Below are positions 1 through 5,872 of a stretch of 6,128 nt of DNA, piece after piece (positions within the stretch are counted from its first letter, which is position 1; each line of letters starts with the position of its first letter). The position numbers and the translations under genes were made by a program. The notes beneath the pieces were generated by a model, which saw only the letters and a list, made by a program, of their open reading frames with translations, had not been told where the DNA came from and ran no database searches. This stretch comes from DASULK01 sp036381835 (GTDB taxonomy: Bacteria > Actinomycetota > Actinomycetes > Mycobacteriales > Micromonosporaceae), in the NCBI GenBank assembly GCA_036381835.1, contig DASVCA010000099.1, positions 1-6,128 of the forward strand, in the 5' to 3' direction.

Positions 1-8
1 ACATCCGA

Positions 9-20
9 GCATGGTTATGC
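9..20. promoter_or_regulatory. candidate upstream ARG box (ArgR operator)
   Basis: The 12-mer GCATGGTTATGC is an imperfect inverted repeat: 5-bp arms with a 2-bp centre and one arm mismatch. It differs at one base from the perfect repeat at 70-81. Actinobacterial ArgR operators are known to be built from GCATA/TATGC-type arms, and this operon encodes its own ArgR. It is called an operator by resemblance and context. It lies about 50-60 bp upstream of the predicted transcription start, so it would be the distal site of a pair. It could instead serve a divergent promoter to the left of the window, which cannot be seen. Confidence 0.6.
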
Positions 21-36
21 AATCCCCTGAATCAAG

Positions 37-65
37 TTGCAGCCCGCACTCCCGCCTGTTAACCT
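37..65 (+). promoter_or_regulatory. predicted arg operon promoter (-35 and -10)
   Basis: TTGCAG at 37-42 resembles the -35 hexamer TTGACA. TAACCT at 60-65 fits the actinobacterial -10 pattern TAnnnT. The spacer between them is exactly 17 bp. This predicts transcription starting near position 72, giving a leader of about 20 nt before the argC ATG at 92 and placing the start point inside the ARG-box-like repeat at 70-81. ArgR bound there would block initiation. This is pattern matching only. An alternative -10 (CATAGT at 71-76) has no good -35 partner and would leave a very short leader. Confidence 0.5.
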
Positions 66-69
66 GAAT

Positions 70-81
70 GCATAGTTATGC
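70..81. promoter_or_regulatory. candidate proximal ARG box (ArgR operator)
   Basis: GCATAGTTATGC is a perfect inverted repeat (GCATA, GT, TATGC) lying just downstream of the predicted -10 and over the predicted transcription start. Its arms match those of known actinobacterial ArgR operators, and a second copy with one change lies at 9-20. Arginine-loaded ArgR bound here would be expected to repress the operon. The role is inferred from sequence form, position and the presence of argR in the same operon. Confidence 0.72.
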
Positions 82-90
82 GGGGGTGAG
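82..90 (+). promoter_or_regulatory. argC ribosome binding site
   Basis: GGGGGTGAG matches the anti-Shine-Dalgarno complement GGAGGTGA with a single change. It sits 5 nt (core to codon) before the ATG at 92. This supports 92 as the argC start rather than the in-frame ATG at 68, which lies upstream of the predicted transcription start and runs into the ARG-box-like repeat. An in-frame GTG at 86 falls inside this site and is a less likely start. Confidence 0.7.
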
Positions 91-91
91 C

Positions 92-1096
92 ATGGGCATT
101 CGGGTGGCGGTGGCCGGCGCGAGCGGGTATGCGGGCGGGGAGCTGCTTCGCCTGATCGCCGGGCATCCGGAGTTCGAGTTGGTGCGCGTCACCGCGCACA
201 GTCAGGCCGGGGTGCCCGTCGGTGCTGTGCACCCGCAGCTCGTCGGACTCGATCTGACGTTCACCGCGACCGAGCCGGCGGCCCTGGCCGATGCCGACCT
301 GGTCTTCCTGGCCATGCCGCACGGCCAGTCGGCCGCGCTCGCCGCGGAGCTGCCCGCCGGCGTCAAGGTGGTCGATCTCGGCGCCGACCACCGGCTGACC
401 GACGCCGACGCCTGGGTGCGTTACTACGGCGGGGCGCACGCCGGTGCCTGGACCTACGGGCTGCCGGAGCTGCCCGGGCAGCGTGGGGTGATCGCCGAGG
501 CGAGCCGGGTCGCCGCGACCGGCTGTTACGCGGTGGCGACGATCCTCGCGCTCGCGCCGCTGATCGCCGCCGGCACCGTCGCCCCGGACGACGTCGTCGT
601 GGTCGCCGCCTCCGGCACCTCGGGCGCGGGCAAGGCGCCCAAACCCCATCTGCTGGGCAGTGAGGTGATGGGCGACCTCTCCCCGTACAAGGTCGGAGCC
701 CATCAGCACGTGCCGGAGATCAAGCAGGCGACCGGCGCGCGGAGTCTGTCGTTCACGCCGGTGCTCGCACCGATGCCGCGCGGCATCCTGGCGACGGTCG
801 CCGCGGTGCCGACCGGTGCCGGCCCCGCGCCTCGCGAGGTGCTGGCCGAGGCTTACGCCGACGCGCCGTTCGTGCACGTCCTACCCGAGGGGGTCTGGCC
901 GCACACCGCGGCGACCCTCGGTTCGAACTCCTGCCACCTGCAGGTCGCCGCAGACGTCGATTCCGGCCGGGTGATCGTGGTCAGCGCCATCGACAACCTC
1001 GGCAAGGGCGCAGCGGGCCAGGCCGTGCAGTGCGCGAACCTTATGTTTGGTTTGCCAGAAACAACCGGTCTGTCGGTATTTGGGGTGGCACCGTGA
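92..1096 (+). CDS. argC: N-acetyl-gamma-glutamyl-phosphate reductase ArgC
   Basis: This cytosolic enzyme catalyses the third step of ornithine synthesis: NADPH-dependent reduction of N-acetylglutamyl-5-phosphate to N-acetylglutamate-5-semialdehyde. The product has 334 residues, normal for the actinobacterial family. The N-terminal Rossmann motif GASGYAGGELLRL lies at about residues 9-21. The catalytic cysteine is in ATGCY (Cys145), the active-site histidine in HVPEI (about His206), and the conserved PMPRGI block is near 227-232. The C-terminal NLGKGAAGQAVQ is close to 302-313. The ATG at 92 was chosen because it has a good ribosome binding site and begins the conserved GIRVAVAGASG block. An ATG at 68 would add eight residues but overlaps the operator. 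It is first in the operon and probably repressed by ArgR. The last 17 sense codons or so are oddly rich in A/T-ending codons, although the protein there looks normal. Confidence 0.97.
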   Translation: MGIRVAVAGASGYAGGELLRLIAGHPEFELVRVTAHSQAGVPVGAVHPQLVGLDLTFTATEPAALADADLVFLAMPHGQSAALAAELPAGVKVVDLGADHRLTDADAWVRYYGGAHAGAWTYGLPELPGQRGVIAEASRVAATGCYAVATILALAPLIAAGTVAPDDVVVVAASGTSGAGKAPKPHLLGSEVMGDLSPYKVGAHQHVPEIKQATGARSLSFTPVLAPMPRGILATVAAVPTGAGPAPREVLAEAYADAPFVHVLPEGVWPHTAATLGSNSCHLQVAADVDSGRVIVVSAIDNLGKGAAGQAVQCANLMFGLPETTGLSVFGVAP

Positions 1097-1105
1097 GGAC
1101 GAGGA

Positions 1106-1124
1106 CGGCTGCCGGGCACAGCCG
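1106..1124 (+). other. small hairpin in the argC-argJ gap
   Basis: CGGCTG (1106-1111) and CAGCCG (1119-1124) form a perfect 6-bp stem around a 7-nt loop, 10-28 bp after the argC stop and ahead of the argJ ribosome binding site. No T-run follows, so it is not a standard intrinsic terminator. It could stabilise mRNA ends or tune argJ translation, or be chance in GC-rich DNA. The right arm overlaps the self-complementary GCCGCGCGGC at 1121-1130, so alternative foldings exist. Confidence 0.35.
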
Positions 1125-1137
1125 CGCGGCCACGAAC

Positions 1138-1145
1138 GGAGGGTG
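1138..1145 (+). promoter_or_regulatory. argJ ribosome binding site
   Basis: GGAGGGTG is a strong Shine-Dalgarno sequence with its GGAGG core ending 9 nt before the ATG at 1152. It fixes the argJ start at 1152. The open frame continues upstream to an ATG at 1047, but that stretch lies inside argC and its translation has no resemblance to ArgJ. The in-frame GTG at 1143 lies within this site. Confidence 0.75.
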
Positions 1146-1151
1146 GGCAAC

Positions 1152-2324
1152 ATGAGCGTCACCGCACCCAAGGGGTTCCGGGCCGCGGGTGTGGCAGCGG
1201 GGTTGAAGAGCGGCGGCGCCCGCGACGTGGCGCTGGTGGTCAACGACGGCCCGATGACCGCGGTGGCCGGGGTGTTTACCACGAATCGGGTCAAGGCCGC
1301 ACCGGTGCGCTGGACGCAGCAGGTGGTCAGCGGCGGTGTCGTCCGGGCGGTCGTCCTCAACTCAGGCGGTGCGAACGCCTGCACCGGCCCACTCGGCTTC
1401 CAGGACACCCACGCCACCGCAGAGCACGTCGCCGGCCTGCTGCCCGGCGACGGTGACGAGCCCGCGATCGGCGCGAGCGAGGTGGCCGTCTGCTCCACCG
1501 GCCTGATCGGCGAACGGCTGCCCATGGACAAGCTGCTGCCCGGGGTCGGCGTGGCCGTCCGCGAACTCTCCGTCGACGGCGGACCCGCGGCCGCTGAAGC
1601 GATCATGACGACGGACACCCGACCGAAGACGACCGTCGTCACCGGCCCCGGCTGGACGGTCGGCGGCATGGCCAAGGGCGCGGGCATGCTCGCCCCGGGA
1701 CTGGCCACCATGCTCTGCGTCCTCACCACCGACGCGGTGGCCGGATCCGACACGCTCGACGAGGCGTTGCGCGCCGCCTGCCGGGTCACCTTCGACCGCG
1801 TCGACTCCGACGGCTGCATGTCCACCAACGACACCGTGCTGCTGCTGGCCAGCGGTGCCTCCGGGGTCGAGCCGACCCCGGAGGCGCTGACCGCCGCGGT
1901 CACCGCGGCCTGCCACGACCTCGCCCAGCAACTGATCGCCGACGCCGAGGGCGCCACCAAGCAGATCGCGATCGAGGTGATCGGGGCGGCGCAGGAGGTT
2001 GACGCGGTCGAGGTGGGACGCGCGGTCGCGCGCAACAACCTGGTCAAGACCGCCTTGTTCGGCAACGACCCCAACTGGGGACGGATCCTCGCCGCGGTCG
2101 GCACCACCGCCGCCGCCTTCGATCCGGACGCGATCGACGTGGCGGTCAACGGCGTGTGGGTCTGCCGGGCCGGGGCTGCCGCGGAGGATCGCACCAAGGT
2201 GGACCTCTCCGGCCGGGACGTGACGATCCGCATCGACCTCCACGCGGGCCGGGCGGCCGCCACCGTCTGGACCAACGACCTGTCCCATGCCTACGTCCAC
2301 GAGAACTCGGCGTATTCGACATGA
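1152..2324 (+). CDS. argJ: glutamate N-acetyltransferase / ornithine acetyltransferase ArgJ
   Basis: ArgJ transfers the acetyl group from N-acetylornithine to glutamate, releasing ornithine and regenerating N-acetylglutamate. Some members also use acetyl-CoA. The 390-residue product is full length for this Ntn-hydrolase-like family, which is made as a precursor and cuts itself before a threonine. That site is clear: KGAGMLAPGLATML at about 175-188, with cleavage predicted between Ala185 and Thr186 to give alpha and beta chains. The oxyanion-hole region CSTGLIGERLPM starts at residue 114. NSGGANACTG is near 70-79, GNDPNWGR near 304-311, and the C terminus is the typical NSAYST. The start at 1152 follows a GGAGGGTG site. 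The stop overlaps the argB start by 4 nt. Whether it is mono- or bifunctional cannot be decided from sequence alone. Confidence 0.96.
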   Translation: MSVTAPKGFRAAGVAAGLKSGGARDVALVVNDGPMTAVAGVFTTNRVKAAPVRWTQQVVSGGVVRAVVLNSGGANACTGPLGFQDTHATAEHVAGLLPGDGDEPAIGASEVAVCSTGLIGERLPMDKLLPGVGVAVRELSVDGGPAAAEAIMTTDTRPKTTVVTGPGWTVGGMAKGAGMLAPGLATMLCVLTTDAVAGSDTLDEALRAACRVTFDRVDSDGCMSTNDTVLLLASGASGVEPTPEALTAAVTAACHDLAQQLIADAEGATKQIAIEVIGAAQEVDAVEVGRAVARNNLVKTALFGNDPNWGRILAAVGTTAAAFDPDAIDVAVNGVWVCRAGAAAEDRTKVDLSGRDVTIRIDLHAGRAAATVWTNDLSHAYVHENSAYST

Positions 2325-3247
2325 CCGCGACACATGACAGCTCGCTTCGGGCCGGCGACCGTTCGTTGTCCCACGACCTCAGTCAGGCCCAGGCCAAAGC
2401 CGCCACGCTGATCGAGGCGCTGCCGTGGCTGGCCCGCTTCCACGGCGCCACCGTCGTCATCAAATACGGCGGCCACGCGATGACCGATCCGCAACTACGC
2501 CGCGCCTTCGCCGCCGACATGGTGTTCCTGCGCTACGCCGGGCTCAAGCCGGTCGTCGTGCACGGCGGTGGCCCGCAGATCTCCGCCATGCTGAGCAGAC
2601 TCGGCATCGCCAGCGAGTTCAAGGGCGGTTTGCGGGTCACCACCCCGGAAGCCATGGACGTCGTCCGAATGGTGCTCGTCGGTCAGGTGGGCCGGGAACT
2701 GGTCAACCTGATCAACGAACACGGGCCCTTCGCGGTCGGGCTCTCCGGTGAGGACGCCCGACTGTTCACCGCGGTCCGCCGCCCCGCGTACGTCAACGGC
2801 GAAGCCGTGGACGTCGGCCAGGTCGGCGACGTCGACACGGTCAACGTCTCCGCGGTCGCCGACCTCATCGCGGCCGGCCGGATACCGGTGATCTCCACGG
2901 TCGCGCCGGACGCGGACGGGGTGCTGCACAACCTCAACGCCGACACCGCCGCCGCGGCGCTCGCGACCGCACTGCAGGCCCGCAAACTCGTGGTGCTCAC
3001 CGACGTCCCCGGCCTCTACGCCGACTGGCCGGACCGGACCAGCCTGATCTCCCGGATCACCGCGGACCGGCTCGCCGAACTGCTGCCCACCCTGGCGGCG
3101 GGCATGGTCCCCAAGATGGAGGCCTGCCTGCGCGCCGTCACCGCCGGGGTGCCCGCCGCACACGTCGTCGACGGTCGGGTCCCCCACTCGATTCTGCTGG
3201 AAGTCTTCACCTCGGAAGGGGTCGGCACCATGGTGACGCCGTCATGA
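2321..3247 (+). CDS. argB: acetylglutamate kinase ArgB
   Basis: ArgB phosphorylates N-acetylglutamate with ATP, the committed step of the pathway. The 308-residue protein carries the amino-acid-kinase motifs: KYGGHAM from Lys48, HGGGPQI (81-87), FKGGLRVT (100-107), GLSGED (140-145), NLNADTAA (204-211), LTDVPGLY (226-233) and GMVPKMEAC (261-269). The N-terminal segment of about 30 residues before EALPWL, together with the C-terminal HVVDGRVPHS and EGVGTM blocks, resembles arginine-inhibited hexameric kinases. Feedback inhibition by arginine is therefore inferred. The ATG at 2321 overlaps the argJ stop as ATGA. No strong ribosome binding site precedes it, which suggests translational coupling. 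The open frame extends upstream of 2321, but that part lies inside argJ in another frame and is not kinase-like. The N terminus seems about 10-15 residues longer than the mycobacterial protein as I recall it. Confidence 0.97.
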   Translation: MTATHDSSLRAGDRSLSHDLSQAQAKAATLIEALPWLARFHGATVVIKYGGHAMTDPQLRRAFAADMVFLRYAGLKPVVVHGGGPQISAMLSRLGIASEFKGGLRVTTPEAMDVVRMVLVGQVGRELVNLINEHGPFAVGLSGEDARLFTAVRRPAYVNGEAVDVGQVGDVDTVNVSAVADLIAAGRIPVISTVAPDADGVLHNLNADTAAAALATALQARKLVVLTDVPGLYADWPDRTSLISRITADRLAELLPTLAAGMVPKMEACLRAVTAGVPAAHVVDGRVPHSILLEVFTSEGVGTMVTPS

Positions 3248-4428
3248 CCTCGCTACTCGACCGCTGGGCACAGTCCATGATGGACAACTACGGCACCCCG
3301 GCGTTGGCCCTGGTCCGCGGGCACGGCGCGATCGTGGTCGACGAGGCCGGCAAGGAGTACCTCGACCTGGTCGGCGGGATCGCGGTCAACGCGCTGGGAC
3401 ACGCGCACCCCGCCGTCGTCGCCGCGGTGACCGCCCAGATCGGCACCCTCGGACACGTCTCCAACCTCTTCGTGACCGAGCCGCCGGTGGCGCTCGCCGA
3501 GCTGCTGCTCGCCCTCGCCGGTCGCCCCGGCCGGGTCTTCTTCGCCAACTCCGGCGCCGAAGCCAACGAGGCGGCCTTCAAACTGTCCCGCCGCACCGGG
3601 CGCACCCACGTCGTCGCCGCCGCCGGCGGCTTCCACGGCCGCACCATGGGAGCGCTGGCCCTGACCGGACAGCCGGCCAAAGCCGACCCCTTCCGGCCGC
3701 TGCCCGGTGAGGTCACCCACGTCCCGTACGGCGACGTCGCCGCACTGGAGACGGCGGTGACCGACGCGACCGCCATGGTGATCCTCGAACCGATCCAGGG
3801 CGAGAACGGCGTGGTCGTACCCCCACCCGGCTACCTCGCCGCGGCCCGGGAGATCACCGCCCGGCGGGGCGCCCTGCTCGCGCTCGACGAGGTGCAGACC
3901 GGGATCGGACGGACCGGCAACTGGTTCGCCCACCAGGCCGAGGGCGTCGAACCGGACATCGTCACGCTCGCCAAGGGCCTCGGCGGCGGCCTTCCGATCG
4001 GTGCCTGCCTGGCGTTCGGCCGGGCCGCGCACCTGCTCGGCCCCGGCTCGCACGGCACCACCTTCGGCGGCAACCCGGTGAGCTGCGCCGCCGCCTGCGC
4101 CGTCATCAGCACCATCGCCGGAGAGGGCCTGCTCGACCACGTCAAGCGAATCGGGGAGCGGATCCGTCGGGGCGTGGAGGGGCTCGCCCACCCGCTGGTG
4201 ACCGAGGTACGCGGTGCGGGTCTGCTGATCGGCGTGGTGCTGCGCGAACCCGTCGCCGGCGTCGTGGCGGCCGCCCTGCGCGACGCCGGGTTCCTCGCCA
4301 ACCCGGTGCAGCCGGACGTGATCCGGCTCGCCCCGCCGCTGATCCTCACCGCCGAACAGGCCGACGCCTTCCTCGCCGCCCTACCCGCGGCGCTCGACAC
4401 CCCCACGAACCGAGAAGACCCCTCATGA
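3244..4428 (+). CDS. argD: acetylornithine aminotransferase ArgD
   Basis: This PLP-dependent class III aminotransferase converts N-acetylglutamate-5-semialdehyde to N-acetylornithine using glutamate as amino donor. The 394-residue product is the usual length. Visible motifs are NSGAEANE (102-109, cofactor phosphate binding), GGFHGRT (128-134), EPIQGE (182-187), DEVQTGIGRTG (215-225, with Asp215 contacting the pyridine nitrogen), TLAKGLGGG with the Schiff-base Lys244, and GTTFGGNP (271-278). RLAPPL near 361-366 fits the substrate-side arginine region. The start ATG overlaps the argB stop as ATGA, and its own stop overlaps the argF start the same way. Homologues in other bacteria also serve as succinyldiaminopimelate aminotransferase in lysine synthesis. 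That second role is possible here but not shown by the sequence. Confidence 0.97.
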   Translation: MTSLLDRWAQSMMDNYGTPALALVRGHGAIVVDEAGKEYLDLVGGIAVNALGHAHPAVVAAVTAQIGTLGHVSNLFVTEPPVALAELLLALAGRPGRVFFANSGAEANEAAFKLSRRTGRTHVVAAAGGFHGRTMGALALTGQPAKADPFRPLPGEVTHVPYGDVAALETAVTDATAMVILEPIQGENGVVVPPPGYLAAAREITARRGALLALDEVQTGIGRTGNWFAHQAEGVEPDIVTLAKGLGGGLPIGACLAFGRAAHLLGPGSHGTTFGGNPVSCAAACAVISTIAGEGLLDHVKRIGERIRRGVEGLAHPLVTEVRGAGLLIGVVLREPVAGVVAAALRDAGFLANPVQPDVIRLAPPLILTAEQADAFLAALPAALDTPTNREDPS

Positions 4429-5360
4429 TCAGACACTTCCTGCGCGACGACGACCTCAGCCCGACCGAACAGTCCGCCGTCCTGGACCTGGCCGCGCAGC
4501 TGAAGGCCGACCGCTTCGCCTACCGCCCGCTGGCCGGGCCACGGTCGGTGGCGGTGCTGTTCGACAAGCAGAGCCTGCGGACCCGGCTCTCCTTCGACGT
4601 CGGAATCGCCGAACTCGGCGGCAATCCGATCATCGTGGACACCCAGGCAACCCACTTCGGACGAGGCGAGACCCTGGCCGACGCCGCCCGCGTGCTGTCC
4701 CGCTACGTCGCCGCCATCGTGCTGCGCACCCACGGCGACGACCGCCTCGCCGAGGTGGCCGCCGCGGCGACCGTACCGGTGATCAACGCGTTGACCGACG
4801 GCTACCACCCGTGCCAGCTGCTGGCCGACCTGCTGACCATCCGCGAACGCGTCGGCGGCACCACCGGCCGGATCCTGGCCTACCTGGGCGACGGCGCGAA
4901 CAACATGGCACACTCCTACCTTCTGGCCGGGGCGACCGCCGGCCTGCACGTCCGCATCGCCGGCCCCATCGGACATCAGCCGGATCCCGCCGTCGTGACC
5001 CGCGCCGAACAGATCGCCGCCGCCACCGGCGGGTCGGTGCGGGTCCTCGTCGACCCGTACGAAGCCGTGAGCGACGCGCACGTCGTGGCCACGGACGCCT
5101 GGACCTCGATGGGGCAGGAGGACGACGGTCGAGACCGCGTCACCCCGTTCCTGCCCTACCGGGTCGGCTCGGAGCTGCTCGCCAAGGCCGCACCCGAGGC
5201 GATCGTGCTGCACTGCCTGCCGGCTCACCGCGGTGAGGAGATCACCGACGAGGTCGTCGACGGCCCGCAGAGCGCGGTGTTCGACCAGGCGGAGAACCGG
5301 CTGCACGCGCAGAAGGCGCTGCTCACCTGGCTGCTCACGCAGGGCGGTGAGCCACGGTGA
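4425..5360 (+). CDS. argF: ornithine carbamoyltransferase ArgF
   Basis: ArgF joins carbamoyl phosphate and ornithine to form citrulline. The 311-residue protein opens with MIRHFLRDDDLS, much like mycobacterial ArgF. The ornithine carbamoyltransferase motifs are HPCQLLADL (128-136), GDGANNMAHS (155-164), the ornithine-side DAWTSMGQE (224-232) and HCLPAHRGEEI (263-273, with Cys264). The carbamoyl-phosphate loop reads SLRTR at 50-54, where the usual form is STRTR, so a leucine replaces the first threonine. The other loop residues are intact, and activity is expected. The HCLPAHRGEEI and SMG blocks point to ornithine rather than aspartate as acceptor. The ATG overlaps the argD stop as ATGA with only a weak purine stretch (GAGAAG, 4412-4417) upstream, so initiation is probably coupled to argD. 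Confidence 0.96.
   Translation: MIRHFLRDDDLSPTEQSAVLDLAAQLKADRFAYRPLAGPRSVAVLFDKQSLRTRLSFDVGIAELGGNPIIVDTQATHFGRGETLADAARVLSRYVAAIVLRTHGDDRLAEVAAAATVPVINALTDGYHPCQLLADLLTIRERVGGTTGRILAYLGDGANNMAHSYLLAGATAGLHVRIAGPIGHQPDPAVVTRAEQIAAATGGSVRVLVDPYEAVSDAHVVATDAWTSMGQEDDGRDRVTPFLPYRVGSELLAKAAPEAIVLHCLPAHRGEEITDEVVDGPQSAVFDQAENRLHAQKALLTWLLTQGGEPR
5342..5350 (+). promoter_or_regulatory. argR ribosome binding site
   Basis: GGGCGGTGA, inside the last codons of argF, resembles GGAGGTGA and lies 6 nt before the GTG at 5357, with its GGCGG core about 9 nt away. It supports the GTG start that overlaps the argF stop as GTGA. Confidence 0.5.
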
Positions 5361-5872
5361 GCCCGCCGGTGACCCGCGCCGCCCGGCACGGGCGCATCGT
5401 CGAAGTGATCCGCGAGCATAGGATCCGCTCCCAGCCGGAGCTGGCGGAACTGCTCGCCCAGGAAGGGATACACGTCACCCAGGCGACCCTCTCCCGGGAC
5501 CTGGAGGAGCTCGGCGCGATCAAGGTACGCGGCGGCGACGGCCCACCGGTCTACGTCATCCCCGAGGACGGCAAACGACCCCTGGCCGAGGCCGAGCAGG
5601 CACCTACGCGACTCGTCCGCCTGCTGCGCGAGCTGCTCAACAGCGCGGACGCCAGCGGCAACATGGCGGTGCTCCGGACCCCGCCCGGCGCGGCCCAGTT
5701 CCTGGCCAGCGCCCTCGACCGTTCCGGTCTTCCGGAAGTCGTCGGCACCATCGCCGGCGACGACACCATCCTCGTCGTGGCCCGCGAAGCCGTCGGCGGC
5801 GCGGCCCTCGCAGCGAAACTCTCCGCCTGGGCCCGCGGAGAGGAAGACTCTGAAGGGAGCAGCACACCATGA
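5357..5872 (+). CDS. argR: arginine repressor ArgR
   Basis: ArgR is the arginine-dependent, hexameric DNA-binding regulator of arginine genes. The 171-residue product has both family domains. The N-terminal winged helix-turn-helix spans about residues 8-70, with SQPELAELL (25-33) and the recognition helix TQATLSRDLEELG (41-53). The C-terminal oligomerisation and arginine-binding domain covers about 83-160, with VLRTPPGAAQFLASALD (105-121) and the arginine-pocket segment GTIAGDDTI (130-138, Asp135-Asp136). A short acidic/serine tail follows. The GTG start overlaps the argF stop as GTGA, and the stop overlaps the argG start. A GTG start may keep its level below that of the enzymes. Being in the operon it presumably controls, it is probably autoregulated through the two inverted repeats ahead of argC. 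Confidence 0.96.
   Translation: MSPPVTRAARHGRIVEVIREHRIRSQPELAELLAQEGIHVTQATLSRDLEELGAIKVRGGDGPPVYVIPEDGKRPLAEAEQAPTRLVRLLRELLNSADASGNMAVLRTPPGAAQFLASALDRSGLPEVVGTIAGDDTILVVAREAVGGAALAAKLSAWARGEEDSEGSSTP
5854..5859 (+). promoter_or_regulatory. argG ribosome binding site
   Basis: AGGGAG lies 9 nt before the argG ATG at 5869, within the last codons of argR. It is a good Shine-Dalgarno match and supports the start that overlaps the argR stop as ATGA. argG may therefore initiate both independently and by coupling. Confidence 0.6.

Noticed and set aside
28..41. Possible third degenerate ARG box (TGAATCAAGTTGCA) between the two good repeats
   Set aside because: Only 3 of 5 arm positions pair and the resemblance to the other two boxes is poor. 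It overlaps the -35 candidate and cannot be told from chance.
68..91. In-frame ATG at 68 as the argC start (eight extra residues)
   Set aside because: It overlaps the inverted repeat at 70-81 and lies before the predicted transcription start. It has no ribosome binding site, whereas the ATG at 92 has a good one and begins at the conserved ArgC N terminus.
1106..1130. Intrinsic terminator between argC and argJ
   Set aside because: A 6-bp stem is present, but no T-run follows and the downstream genes belong to the same pathway.
1047..1151. Upstream in-frame extension of argJ (35 extra residues)
   Set aside because: The first part lies within argC in another frame and the translation has no family resemblance. 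The strong GGAGGGTG site at 1138-1145 marks the ATG at 1152.
3831..5306. Long minus-strand open frame of 491 codons opposite argD and argF, and similar long minus-strand frames opposite the other genes
   Set aside because: Long antisense frames arise by chance in GC-rich coding DNA because stop codons are rare. The translations are low-complexity (Gly, Arg, Ala, Asp, Val rich), show no recognisable family, and lie entirely opposite clearly conserved genes.
5416..5427. GCATA half-site inside the 5' part of argR as an internal ARG box
   Set aside because: Only one arm is present. The sequence after it (GGATCCG) does not supply the TATGC arm, so it is likely chance within coding sequence.
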